NCBI GenBank assembly: GCA_022059125.1
Contig: JAEUWY010000002.1
Coordinates: 2,914,001-2,978,000 of the forward strand
DNA: 64,000 nucleotides
Reading direction: 5' to 3'
Origin: Corynespora cassiicola
Taxonomy: Eukaryota; Ascomycota; Dothideomycetes; Pleosporales; Corynesporascaceae
Part shown: positions 11,442 to 23,264 of the stretch, piece by piece
Numbering within the stretch: position 1 is the first letter of the stretch
How the letters are laid out: each line of letters starts with the position of its first letter
The notes under the pieces: model-generated
What the model saw: only the letters and a program-made list of their open reading frames with translations
The model's database searches: none
What the model was told of the DNA's origin: nothing
Position numbers and translations under genes: made by a program

Positions 11442-14400
11442 TTACAGGTACAAGCTCGCGCAATTGCAAATGTCCCTGTTTCGTTCTGTCAGCATCATGC
11501 CTCTCTTGGTGCTGCCAGGCTTGGCTTGTCCTCAATGCAACGTACCTCTTGATGAGCTCCTGGCAGGTCCCCATTTTCTGGAACAGCGTCGGGTCACCGA
11601 TGATCCTGGCCGCGTTCTTGACCTCTCTGCATGTTTCGTCCAGCCTGGTGATGACCCGCACAATCGTGCCCTCCATGACATCCGTCAGATCAGTGATCCG
11701 GTTGAATGACATGCCGCGTGCCCACTCATACACCACCTCCACCATGCCGAAACGAGGCTTGCTGACAAAGTCGTTCGAATCGTCCGACGAGAGAATGACC
11801 TGGTGGAGCGTCTGCAGCTTGTTCACCTTCTCCGAGATTTCCACAATCTTGCTGATGCCACGCTCCAAGCTGGCCGTCAGCGTTGGCTCCACCTCGGTCT
11901 TCTCTTGGAATACGAATGCGGACAGCAGGGCAACGATTTCCTCTGGCTCGTATTCTGCCAACACATTCTCCAGGATCAGCTCTGTCAAAACCAGCTCGTC
12001 GGCAGAGTGGATCTATGAAACAATTAGCGACCAGGAACCATTGCTATTGCAGGTCCCACTCACCTCGCAAGCAACCTTGCCCTTGAGCTCGACCCTGTTA
12101 CCCTCGTCAATGAAGCCAAGGTCCTTTAGGACCGATATCCGCTGCTCGTAGTCGGGCAGTAGCTGCAGATTCTGGTCTGACATGAGCTGCCGAAGCTGGA
12201 GTATGTTTTCTTTGATGATCCACTCGTCGTGCTCCATGGCGAACTGCCCTCGTCAGCTTGGCGCTTCACGTACTTTATGCATACCCCACTCACATGCTTG
12301 AGGAAGTCCGGGCACGTCAAGCACACCCTGTTGGCTGCTTCTTGTCCCTTCTTCCGCCGAGCCTCGTCGAGCTCCCTGAAGGCGAGGTTCTTGATCCTGC
12401 CGAAATCGTACTCGTCCCAGTCTTCATAGTCCCAGGATGAGCACAAGGGCTTGAACTGGTCCTGGGCAAGCTTCAGGGTGTCTAGCAACTCGTCAGTTTC
12501 TTCATCATGCGGCGAGGCCAAGTCAAACGTGCCTTTTCTGCTGCGCAGGTTGCGGACCGTCTCTGGAATGTCAATCAAGGTCCGGGTTAGGCATTCTACA
12601 TTGGATAGGGGGATGAGGGCAGGCTTGAGGATGTAGTCCCTCTCGTTCTTGGGCATGCGCCTGAAGAACTTGGCGAATGGAGATAGGTAAGGCAGCAGGT
12701 CGTCCGCCTTCCGCTCAGGGTTTCGAGTGATCTCAAGCACAGACACGGTCGGTTCATTTCCCTTGCTGGTCCCTTCTTGAAGCAGCATTCCTACACTTCT
12801 CACACCATCCTGATATAAATTAGCCATGCGGCTTGGCAGTATAGTAGACGACTAACCTTTTTGTATACAATCAGTCGATTAGGGCCAAGTATTCGCCTGC
12901 CCACTGGGTTGACGAGAAGACCTAGATGCAGCTCATTTGTCATGCGCTGGTAGTCCATGCATGCCTGATGACAAAGCTCGAGGTCGACATCACAAATGTT
13001 GCAAGGCTCACGCTTGACCTTGGCGAGATCTGCCTCAGATAGCTGCACCTTCTTCTCGTGCTCCGGGAGAAGTGCCTGTGTGGCATGCTCGCTGAAACTG
13101 CGCTTGATCATTTCCTCAATCTTCAGCGCCTCCACACGGAGGAGATTTAGAATCATGTTGTACGTAAGACGGAATTGTGAGCGGAGCTTAGTAGGCTCGC
13201 CCAGCATCATCTGCCTTAATCGTGATACCTCGGGGGCTTCGTCCGCGCCTGGAGCGCATATGATGACGGTTCCAACAGTGTCAAGTCCTCGGCGACCAGC
13301 ACGACCAGCCATTTGGGTGTATTCACCGGGAAGGAGGTCTCTAAATGCGCGGCCATCGTGTTTTCGGAAGCCAGAGAATACCACAGTCCTGGTGGGCAGG
13401 TTCAGACCCATGGCAAACGTTTCGGTGGCAAACAAAACCTTGACCAATGTTTTGGCAAACAGGATTTCGACCACCTCCTTGACGATGGGCAGCATGCCGC
13501 CGTGATGTACTGCAATACCTCGGCTAAGGAGCTCCCTCAACCGCCTGATCTGAGGTAGATTTCGGTCTTCTGGGCTCAGTCTCGCCAGCGACTTTTCGAT
13601 TGTCATGTGAATCGCGCTCTTCTCAGCTGCTGTGCAATAGTCGAGGTTGGATAGTGCATCAGCATTCTCTTCGCAACGCTTCTTGGAGAAGACGAAGATG
13701 CATGCAGGGAGAAGTTCCTTGTTCCGTAAGTGCTGGATCAGATGGACCCAGATGTTGCGGTCCTGCGCAGCAGTCGTTCTGCCTCCACCACGGCCAGTCC
13801 TGGCAATGTTGCCGCGACCCCTCTGGGCTGGAGGTCCGCCGCCTCGCTGGGCGCCTCCACGCTGACCACCGCGCTGGCCTCGTCCGCGCTGGTTCTGGTC
13901 ACCACGACCGCCGCGGCCACCGCCTCGTCCGCCTTGTGAATCGTTTGCTGGCGGAGCCTTGACCTTGTCTTTTCCGGAAAGCACATCGTTGGCTTCTTTC
14001 CAACCACCTTCAAGGAATTTCTTTTCTGAATTGACAATCTTGTACATCCCCTTGTTTGCCCATAGATAATGCTCGAGAGGAACGGGCCGCTTGGGCGTGG
14101 AAATGACGTAGATGTCCTTTTTCTTCGTTCTGCCTACCCACGACGCAAATTCATATGTATTGGGGACAGTGGCTGAGAGCAAGATGAGAGTGACGTGCTC
14201 GGGAAGCATGATGATGACCTCCTCCCACACAACACCACGTTCCATGTCGTTGACGTAGTGAACCTCATCGAAAATTACAAATTCCACATCTCTAATGAGA
14301 TCGGCGCCACGGTACAGCATACTGCGGAGAATCTCCGTGGTCATGATGAGGCAACTAGCCTCCGGGCGAATCTGAACATCTCCTGTTAAAATACCGACAT

Positions 14401-15553
14401 CATCAAAGGTTTGTCGAAAGTCTCGGAATTTCTGGTTACTGAGAGCCTTGATGGGCGAAGTGTAGATGGCTTTTGTCATATGCTTGGCCGCAAGAGCTAT
14501 GCCATACTCTGCAACAACCGTCTTGCCGGCAGAGGTATGGGCAGCCACAAAGACGGAATCGCCATGCTCCAAATGATACACGGCTTCCTTTTGGAAAGTG
14601 TCAAGCTCAAAGGGATACTCCCGCGCCATTTCGGGAACGAGTTCTCGAAAGTTTTTGATGTCGCGGTTGATATCAACCATATGGGCCCATTCTCTGCCGC
14701 CCTTTCTATTTGCTGCCATGGAGAGGGCACCGTGGGGTGCTAATGCAGGGAACTCGACGGGAAGCAACGCATCAATCTCCTCACCGTCAGGACTCTGGTC
14801 ATCGTCCTCAGGTGCAGCATTTTCGTTCGCTTCGGCAGCATCCGCTGCTGCATCATCTTCGGAAGCGGCTGGTGCGGGCACCTCTCCAAGGGTATCCTCG
14901 ACCTCCTTGGCAGCTTTTGTGTCGAGAATGCTCTTTTTCTCTAGGTTTAGGCCACGCGTGAAGCCTGGCGGAACCTCGAGAAGGCCGCCTTCGGCGCTAA
15001 AGTTGATAACTCTATCAAGCCCTCCAGACGGCTTGCTACCCGAGGATTCCTGCTGCATGATTGCCTCATCTTCGATTGCCGCAATGGCTTCTACTCCATC
15101 CAATCCGCCAGGGGCAAAAGGGAAAAAGCCAGCCGCACCACGGACGAATTCGGCCCTATTGGCAGGCTTCCGGAGCAGAGAAGTCGAGTTCTTTGCTGTG
15201 GCAGAGTTTGCGGGCACGGTGACTTCCTTGTAACCGGTGACTCGGCCCTCCAGACCCTCGCGCGTGAAGCGTATGATGGTGCGGGTCTGTGTCGGGGCAA
15301 TCTCAAACAGGCCACGGTAGTTGGTTGGCGCATCCCATCGCTGCTGGAGCTGGTTCAACCAGCGGGTATTGAACGAGTTCGACGGCGTGAGAAATTCCTG
15401 CTCCAGTTCTTTCTTGATGACGTCCTTGGTTTTTTTGAGCCTTTTCGGCGGGCGCTGCTCATTCGCAATCGAATCTATCCAGTCTGGGTCATTGGCGCAA
15501 TTTGTCTCGTAGCCTAGGCGAAGCTTCTCAAGCTCCGTCGCTAGGGACTCCAT
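11442..15553 (-). CDS. SKI2: Ski2-type DExH RNA helicase of the cytoplasmic exosome
   Basis: Helicase of the Ski complex, which threads mRNA 3' to 5' into the cytoplasmic exosome. Exons on the minus strand are 15553-12857, 12809-12294, 12243-12064, 12012-11546 and 11475-11442; 1297 residues, close to yeast Ski2. Walker A is HTSAGKT near residue 335 and motif II is DEVH near residue 428, followed by SATVPN. The N-terminal segment with [11 protein letters not shown] and the tetrapeptide-rich region before the core distinguish it from nuclear Mtr4. The insertion that forms the arch contains an RGG-rich run at about residues 530-600. [12 protein letters not shown] is motif VI. The protein ends in a small exon encoding ICNCASLYL, matching the DI(V)FAASLY end of the family. 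The start lies in a plain context and gives a leader without targeting features. Confidence 0.95.
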
Positions 15554-15824
15554 GGTGTTGTGGCGAGTTGCGTTGCTGTGTGTAGATGAGCATGAGTATT
15601 AACGACAAACAAAAGGCGGCGCCAAGATCGGCGGGCACGGAGCCCGACCGCGGGGCAGGACCCCACACTAGAAATCACGACCCTGCACCAAGGCTCAGCC
15701 GCGCCGTACAAAGTGCATCAAATGACATTTGGAGATATTACTGAACATGGATATGCGTGCCATTCTCATAATAAAAGCCCAAACTCCTCGCTATGCAAGA
15801 CAATAAAATTCTGTGATGCCCTGC

Positions 15825-16682
15825 TCACCACATGTCCTCCATTTCTGCCATGGCCTCCATGTCATCAGCGAATGGATCGTCAACAGCCGGAGTGGGTTTG
15901 GATTGCATGGCAGTATTTGATGACGATGTAGCAGCAACATTGGCCAGCTCGCTCTCCGCCAGAAGCATATCCAGTTCATCCTCATCCGGGTTGCCGTCAT
16001 CAGCCATTGTCTCTCTATCCTGATTGCCCTGCGTGTGGTTGTCTGCCGCCTTGTCCGCTGTAGCATCTTGAGTTGGGCCAGATATGACACCTTCCATCTG
16101 CTCTTCGCCCTGGCGAGGCGGTTCGTCGGGTACGTCCTCGTCCTCGTCGCGATCAACTGTCCGCTTCGGCTTTGCCTCGTCAATCCACTCTTTTCTCATG
16201 TATTGCACGCGTTTCGTATGGCCGAGTTTCTCAATCATAATCAGAGCGTCGGCAAATTTGGCACGCGGGTAGAGGTCGTCGAGCCATAGCTGATACATGT
16301 TCAGCATTCGTGCAATGTCTCCGTACTGGTAAATTTAGCATTGGCGCGTCGATCACAGCACCCGACTCACCTCATGGCCTTTCCCCTTGAACCTCAGGCG
16401 GTCTTTGGAGATTTTTCGCAGCCTGGGAATCCCCGGGTCGGAGAGCAGCAAGTTGTCGTCGAGCTTTGGGATAGGACGCCTGTTTTTCGTCACCTCGATC
16501 TCCTTGTCGAGTCCCAGATCGGTGGTATCTGCTGTTTTCTTGGGTCTTTGTGGCTCCACCTGCGGCTGGATATCGCTCGTGTCGAAAATGTCTTTGCCGT
16601 TCAGAGTGCCATTGAGGATATCGTCCAGTTCATCGTCGTCACCATAGTTGTCTCCGGCGCGCGGGGGGGCTTCTGTCGCCAT
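15825..16682 (-). CDS. CSM3: Replication fork protection component Swi3/Csm3 (TIPIN homologue)
   Basis: With Tof1/Swi1 this protein stabilises stalled replication forks and passes on the checkpoint signal. Exons on the minus strand are 16682-16371 and 16325-15825, giving 270 residues. The Swi3 domain spans about residues 66-150: [37 protein letters not shown], then after the intron [20 protein letters not shown] and [20 protein letters not shown]. The N-terminus is acidic ([13 protein letters not shown]) and the C-terminal 100 residues are acidic and disordered, ending in EDMW. An ATG 48 codons upstream is in frame but would add a leader with no family match, so MATEAPP is chosen. The gene is divergent from THO1. 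Confidence 0.92.
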
Positions 16683-17114
16683 GTTGCTAACTTTTGGCAA
16701 AAAGGCAAGGCTTCGCTGCGGTAATGATGCAGGGTCGGGTCCGTGTTCCTGAATAATTGTAGATGCTACAGGATATCGGTGCAGACGCGTTCGAATCGGA
16801 AGACGCGACGCGCTATGCCAAGCCATGACATAATGTAGCTAATTGCCTGGCGCCGCCGCTAGCGCAAAACCTTAATTGCAGCTTCAACCGGGGGTCGTAT
16901 CACCGACAAAACTCCAAATCACCCATCAGCGTCGCTAACAACAAAAGTGCTTTCAGAGTGTAGTCTTTTGGAGAAGACACCGTAAGAGTGAGACTGGCAT
17001 CCCAAAAAGAGGGACAGCTTCTTCGCTTGTCTCACGCGGACGCACCCATTGGAGCGCGCCACAAGGATACCCACCTCCCTCAGCGGTGTTCTCCATCGCA
17101 CTATCAAACACACA
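16683..17114. promoter_or_regulatory. Divergent promoter region of CSM3 and THO1
   Basis: There are 432 bases between the two start codons. The block GGCGCCGCCGCTAGCGC lies near 16848-16864. MluI-box-like ACGCGT occurs at 16786-16791 (GACGCGTTC), a site that in yeasts marks cell-cycle S-phase genes; its use here is inference from the CSM3 role. Confidence 0.4.
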
Positions 17115-19311
17115 ATGACCGTCCCCGACGTCGCCCCACAAGTCGCCATGGCGGCGCGGCTAGATGAGCTGCTACGGCGCGCCCGCAACGTCAAGCGGAC
17201 AGCCTCCATTGACCCTCCACTTCAGATATCAGAACTCGTGGCTGAGGATGAACCGCTTCTGGAGCGCACCACCAGTGACGAGGACATGCACACGCTTTCG
17301 ATTGAGAGTGCAGCTAAGAATGCCTTTTATGCAAATCTCGTATGTCACGTCAAACAGGGACGAATATATCAGCAGCTAACACAATGCAGGGATCACCAAT
17401 CGACGACCCATCCTTTGTCAACATCTGGAACCTCCTCGACATTCTTCAATATTGCGGCGACCGAGGTATGTAACGGCCGGAATGTCCCCAATCTTTGATT
17501 AACAAATCCAGGGCTGTGCCCAGCTCAACTCGTCTTGCTCCTGGTCGAAGAACTGCTTGATACGCAGTCGATCGCGGGCTGTCGCATCGTCTTTAGCTTC
17601 CTTGAATCACGTAGAGAGGCCATCATTGCCGTACGTCTTTCCAAATACATGTCCAGGAATCCTACTGACTCGATTCAGAATAGCTCCAAGAACAAGGACC
17701 TTGTCATTCTCCGGTTATGCAACGAGCTTCTTCGTCGACTGTCTCGTGCAGAAGACCCGGTGTTCTGTGGCCGCGTCTACATCTTCATGTTTCAGAGTTT
17801 TCCCCTCGGAGACAAGAGCTCGGTAAACCTTCGTGGCAATTTCCACGTTGAGAACGTTACCACTTTTGAGGATTACCTCAAGAGCTCGTCGCAGGATGCA
17901 GATGCAATGCAGGTAGATAGTGAAGGTGCTGATGGAGCTGTCAGAATCGATGCTACGTCGGGAGGAGTAGACGACAAACCAACAGACTCTGAAAAGCCAA
18001 AGACGATGGATATGGACGCTCTGTATCCAGTTTTCTGGTCACTGCAGCATTCCTTCTCCAACCCTCCCCGATTGTTTGAGGAGGACAACTTCAAGCAGTT
18101 CCAAAAAGGCTTGGAGGCCACGCTCGCAAAATTCAAGGAGGTGCCCAAGGTTATTCAGTCCGCGGATAGCGATCGCAAGAAGGGGGCCAAGACACGGTCA
18201 GACGAGGACCATGACGAATTCGCCAACACATTCAACCCAAAATATCTCACCAGCCGCGACCTATTCGAGCTCGAGGTACGCATGCACTGGATCCTTTACA
18301 ACAGCAAGTTGCTGACTGCCTACAGCTGAGCGATCTCGCTTTTCAACGCCACATCCTAGTCCAGGCTTTGATCCTGATCGATTTCTTGTTGACTCTGACG
18401 GAAAAGTCAAAGAGTAAGCCGTACTATCAGAATGCCCAAAAGGCGATGCAATACAACTTCACGTTGCGTGAAGAAGACGTAAGTCCTTGCCACCCTTCCC
18501 CTCATCCCCCGGACCACGACGGCCGCCGTCCCACCATGGGGAGCATCCTTTCGGCTGACCACGAAAGCACAGACCGAGTGGGCGTTGGGCATCAAGAACG
18601 CCATTGCAAATTACCTGCAGGATGGACCAGATGGCAAATTCTACTATCGGATGGTGGATACGGTGCTTTCGCGAGATAAGAATTGGGTAAGGTGGAAAAT
18701 GGAGAACTGCCAGCCATTCACTCGCGACAAAGTGCCGCCCAAAGATTTCCTCGAGGCAAAAGCCGGGGCTCGCAGGGCCATTGCCCAGAAGAAGATTGCG
18801 AAGCCTAGGGGAGTGCCAGCATCACTCAAGTTTCTGCTCGACACGGACGCCAACGACGGCCTGTCGCAGCTGAAGAAGCGCAAGAGGTAAGATCCGCTCG
18901 CCCGACTATGGCATGTTTCACTGGCTGACCAGAGACAGCGACGAGGACCTGCCAAGCGTAGAGTCATATGCGAAGAAGATTCAAATGACAGAGTTGGACC
19001 TGGATATGGCTGATTCGGAAGAAGAGAGGCGCCAACTGGAGGAAAAGCGAACAAGCTACATATGGCGGGGGCTTCGACTAGCGTCCAAGCAGCAGCTGGG
19101 CTCATTCGACAGGCTCGAGCACGGCAGGGGACTGGGACTGGGAGTGGAGGCTCTTCAGCCGGTCTCGTCGAACGAGGCGGCTGGCGAAGACAATGCGCAG
19201 ACAGGCCCGGAAGACAGGGATATGGTTCCGCAAGAAGAGGATCAAAGCGTCGAGGACCAGCGGGCCGACCAACAAAGTCAGGTGGCAGCAGACAGTGCGG
19301 CGGCGGAGTAG
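17115..19311 (+). CDS. THO1: THO complex subunit 1 (Hpr1/THOC1)
   Basis: Subunit of THO/TREX, which couples transcription to mRNA packaging and export. Seven exons: 17115-17339, 17390-17465, 17512-17630, 17679-18275, 18326-18478, 18573-18886 and 18933-19311; 620 residues. The THOC1 (efThoc1) signature is strong: LCNELLRRLSRAEDPVFCGR, FMFQSFPLGDKSSVNLRGNF, HVENVTTFEDY, then FNPKYLTSRDLFELE and HILVQALILIDFLL. WVRWKMENCQPF is another conserved block. The C-terminus is acidic and Gln-rich. The third intron (17631-17678) is 48 bases and has no in-frame stop, so it reads through; splicing it removes a segment that lacks family similarity and leaves GT...CTGAC...CAG in place. I chose the first ATG (MTVPDVAP); MAARLDELL, 11 codons later, is an alternative start. 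Confidence 0.93.
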
Positions 19312-19517
19312 CAGCAGGGGCAGGTGGACGCCTCTACGAGATAGGTAACCATTATCGAGGGCAGCGTGCAGGCTACCATGAAGCCTTTCTGTGTTGAGGA
19401 TGATGCGCAGGATGAAGAGGTTGTGGCGCTTGCCGTGATGGTCTGGGGAAGCAGCTGGAGAGCAGAAGACGTGCATGTCCCGGAGCGATCCTTTGCGATG
19501 CGATCGTGATCTGCTCG

Positions 19518-19552
19518 CACCCACGCCCACGCCCACGCCCACGCCCACGCCC
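19518..19552. repeat. CCCACG hexanucleotide repeat
   Basis: Six near-perfect copies of a CCCACG unit, about 200 bases after the THO1 stop codon. Confidence 0.9.
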
Positions 19553-19741
19553 GTCCGCGTCGACGCCCACACCACCCACGCCTCCTACGCCTGCACGCGC
19601 GCAGCAACCCTCCCTTTGGACCAAGCGAGCTGTGCCACTCTCAGCGCAAACGCCACAGTTCGCGGCTGCGTGCAACGGGAGCGGCGAGGGGGCGGCGCAG
19701 GCACGACCACAACCGGCTCAATGAGGACGAGGAGAGCGTGT

Positions 19742-19768
19742 GCGGCGGCGGCGGCGGCGGCGGCGGCG
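19742..19768. repeat. GGC trinucleotide repeat
   Basis: Nine uninterrupted GCG/GGC triplets in the gene-poor region after THO1. Confidence 0.9.
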
Positions 19769-22700
19769 TGCTGCTGGCTGGCGTACTGAGCAGAGCGGGC
19801 GGTACAATGCCGTAGCGGGTGAAGACTTTGCCCGAACCGCCGTCTGCGGACGCTGGGTTGGTGCAGTACAGGGTTCCGAAGCGTCCGCTCGCCGTCTGTC
19901 CCTGCACCCACCACACACAGCACACACACACGCGCACACACTGACTGGGTCGCGCAGGACAAGGTCACAGCAGGCTGGCAGAGAGGCCGTCGCGGGCCGG
20001 GGAGGAATCAGACGGGCGCGATTATGGGGCGCGTCGCAAAGATTGGCCGAAGTTCAGGCTCATTGAGTATGCGTTGTCAGCACCTCGATCCACCGACTTG
20101 GAAGATGCTGCAGCGTCCCGAAATTGGAGGGACCTCTGTGCACCGTCGCCTCTCAGGGCCCGCTGGAGGCAGCGCAACCTGTCCCGCCGACGGCCGGTCC
20201 CCGCTATTCTGTTCTATTCTGTTCTGTTCTGGAGGGCCTGTGGAGGGCCTGTGGGACCGACGCGTCGGTCAAGCAGCGCCCGGCGTGTTTCTGGCTGTTC
20301 TATGATAGGAGTCCCGTACCATGCGTCCCATGCGCTAGCAGCTGGGCGGGAGTCGCAGTCGCCGTACGAGCATCTTCTGCCGACCTCACCACCAAGCGAG
20401 CCACCCATGTCGGCCATCAAACCTCCGCGACACTGACCCAATGGTCCGTCGAAATATCCGCCGCGGGCGGAGAAGGGAAGGGACGCAGAGGGCTGTCGGT
20501 TTCGCTTGTCTGGCTCAGGCTCTGGCTCTGGCTCTGGCTCCGGCTTCCCGCCCTGTGCCCTCCTGCTCATTTCCCTGCCCACCCTGCCCGCGCTGCCGTC
20601 ATGGCTGTTGGGTGCATCCCGTCCACCACACGCCCGCGTGCTTGGCGGCGTCTGGAGAGAGGACGTCTGCGAGGGCCGCCCTCGGCATTGGGCGCAGAGA
20701 TTGCGTACACCAGAGGCTGCTGCTGTCTTTGCGCCGCGAAACATCCAGCGTCGCCCGTCTGCTTCATGGCGCCCGAGCCGCGTCTGCCCGCGCGCTGCCG
20801 TGTGCGGTGCGTCGTGATGTCGACGCCGCACCCTCACTTTGTTCGCCTGCGAGCGCACCGCTGGGACTGCCTCTGGTCCATGGGCGAGCGCATGCACGGC
20901 GCCTCCGCCTCCAGCCCCCCCTCAGCGCCGGCACCACGCCTGCTTCTGGCACGGTCGACGACCTCGTTCAGGCTCGCGCTGGAATACCCGGACGCTGATC
21001 ACCGCGGAGCGGACTCGCAGAATGGACGCCCATGGGTGGCTTGTCCTCAGCGATCATGGCGAGAGCGGATCGCCCCTGCGTCGTGGATTAAAGGAAATTG
21101 TTGCCGGTTTGTAACCGCCTCGTCCAGCCAAACACCAGAGGCGCTCCAGTGCCGGCCGCCTTGAGCGTGCTGCCGCCGCCCTCCAGCCTGCCCGCGCCCG
21201 CGCCCTCGCCCTCGCCCTCGCACGCTGGCCCGCCCAGGAGCCCAGCGCGCGCTGCACTGCACCGTGCCCGCTGGTCACGTTGTGTCGAACGTTGCGTTGC
21301 CGCTGTCACCCACCGCTTGACCACCGCCCGACGCAGCGCTACACGCAGCTACAACCAGCAGTATTCCAGAAGCAAATTTAACCCGGAGCGGGCCGAGCTT
21401 TTGGCCGTTTTGGATCGTAATCGTCCAGCCAGATCTTGTCGCTCGTTCTCTGCCCGCGCGCGCCATTGGCAGCCAGGCCCGCTAGGCGCTCACTACGACG
21501 GATCGCGCAGGTGCAGCAGCATGGACACAAGACCAGCTAGAGGCGACGCTGCGGACGGCTAGCTCGCCCGCCCGGCCTGACGCCTGAAGAGGGTCCGTTT
21601 TCATGCAGCTCGATGGGCGCGATGGGCGGCTCAAAAGTTGCAAGGCTGATGCACCATGTTCCTGACGCAATCTCGCAAGCCATGGCCGTTACGAAACGCC
21701 TGCAGACAGCGGCCATGTCAAAGTGTCAAGCCACATCTAGCGCTGATGGGCACCCTCGCAAGCCCGGCCCAGCGCTGGGAAAGCTGGCTGGCCTTGGGTT
21801 ACTCGACATGAACGTCGGCCGTGAGCACGCTGCACCACGCGCGGAATGGGGTGGGCGACTCGCAGCCCGCCCTCACCACCACCATCACCCACCACGGCAG
21901 CCCAGTGCGCGCACTAAAGCAGCGAGACCCCGCAACAAGCGTTGCCGAGCCCTGTACCATCCCTGCCCGCTTCCCTGCGGGTCCCTGGAGCTCCCGTTGT
22001 GCTATGGCCATGCATCTGCCAATAATGGCGCCCCTCCATCTGCCTTGACGCTCGATTGTTCAACGCCACGGATCAGGCCTTGCTCGTCGGCGGTTTTCTC
22101 CACGCCCCCCTGGTCCGCTGCAAGAGGTGCAGAGCGCTCCATGTTCACGCAGTCCTCACATTCTCTTTCGAGAAGGACACCCTTGTGCACGCCAGCACAC
22201 CTGATCCCAGCACCTGTCGATTCGCCAGTGCCCACTCCGTCTCCCCCCCTTCGCCTTGAAGGGTCACGTCCCGAGGTACCGCACCCCTGTACCCTTGAGC
22301 TTTGCCTTGGGGGCCTGCTAGCCCTCGAGGTCAGTCACGCCTCTCGTGGTGTAACAAACTGCTTCCAGATCCTCGAAGGCATATCATGTTTCCCTAAGAA
22401 GCCCCTCTGCCCTGGCAGTGGTCTGACCCCAGTCTCTGGTCTTCTCTTAACCTCGATTTATCCGGATCGTCGACCCCAAAGTGCCGTCAAGCCTTTTCGG
22501 TCTGAACGATCTGTCCCTCCCTTCCTGCCGGCTACCGCTGATATAGCCTCCCTCGTGTTCCTGGCACTTTTGTACAAAGACCTTCGCATCGTCGACTCAA
22601 GCTCTGGAGCTAGTCTCTGCCCATCCCACATCTGTCCAATCTCATCCACCCTCGGCCTCCCGTCTCCTCTTCCTCTGACCCACGGCATCACCCTCTCAAC

Positions 22701-23264
22701 AGCTGCTATTTCGAGCAAACGTTGCACCAAAACTCCGCGCCCCATTCCTGTCTTGGGTGCGACATCAGCCTTTTCAGCCTTGGTCCTGCATATCAGCAAT
22801 CCCAAACCCCTCCGACACGGCGGCCCCAGACTTGTTTCTTTGTGACGGTTCTGCAACCTTAACGCATTGAGCCGCCTATAGTCCTCGATTCGCTCCTCTT
22901 AAGCCCTCGCAAACGCTCTCGCTTTCGCCCCGACGATCACCCGCATCCAACCCCGCACTGGGCCAGGAAGCCGATCGAGTCTGTTTATCGCAAGATTCAT
23001 CGGATTCTCGACCTTTGCAGTCAGTTCTTCGGCTCCTCGCATCCGTAGCGTAGTGAAGTTCCCGTCGCTTGGTCGGTTTCAATCCCTCGCTCCAGCTTGT
23101 CCGACGGGATTTCGAAGGATCGATCCAAGGCGCTGCGAGAAGGTGCGTACTCCCACAACTCGCTCCAGGCACGAACCACTGCTGACTGTGAGGCTTGTCA
23201 GGGTGCGGTCCAGCCACATAAACAACACTATCTCAACCACAGGATCCCGTTACCCAAGGTGCCA

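Larger units (their letters stand above)
19312..23264. other. Gene-poor GC-rich region with microsatellites, upstream of the homeodomain gene
   Basis: Nearly 4 kb without a recognisable gene on either strand. Long open frames here are Arg/Pro/Ala/Ser-rich and occur on both strands at once, as expected of GC-rich DNA. Tandem tracts: CCCACG hexamers at 19518-19552, GGC at 19742-19768, CA-rich 19911-19940, TCTGGC hexamers at 20510-20543, TTCTG-type 20207-20232, CGCCCT at about 21191-21220. The last 1 kb is pyrimidine-rich and probably includes the leader of the homeodomain gene. A likely leader intron (GTGCGT ... CTGAC ... TCAG) spans 23143-23201. Confidence 0.6.

Noticed and set aside
19518..20543. 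Regular short repeats considered as a CRISPR array
   Set aside because: Units of 3-6 bases without spacers in a fungal genome are microsatellites, not CRISPR.
20124..21164. 346-codon plus-strand frame after THO1
   Set aside because: Composition-driven (Trp/Leu/Pro/Arg), with competing frames in other phases and no start context or domain.
21613..22845. 410-codon plus-strand frame upstream of the homeodomain gene
   Set aside because: Ser/Pro/Leu-rich reading of pyrimidine-rich leader-like sequence; no motif. It may belong to an untranslated leader.
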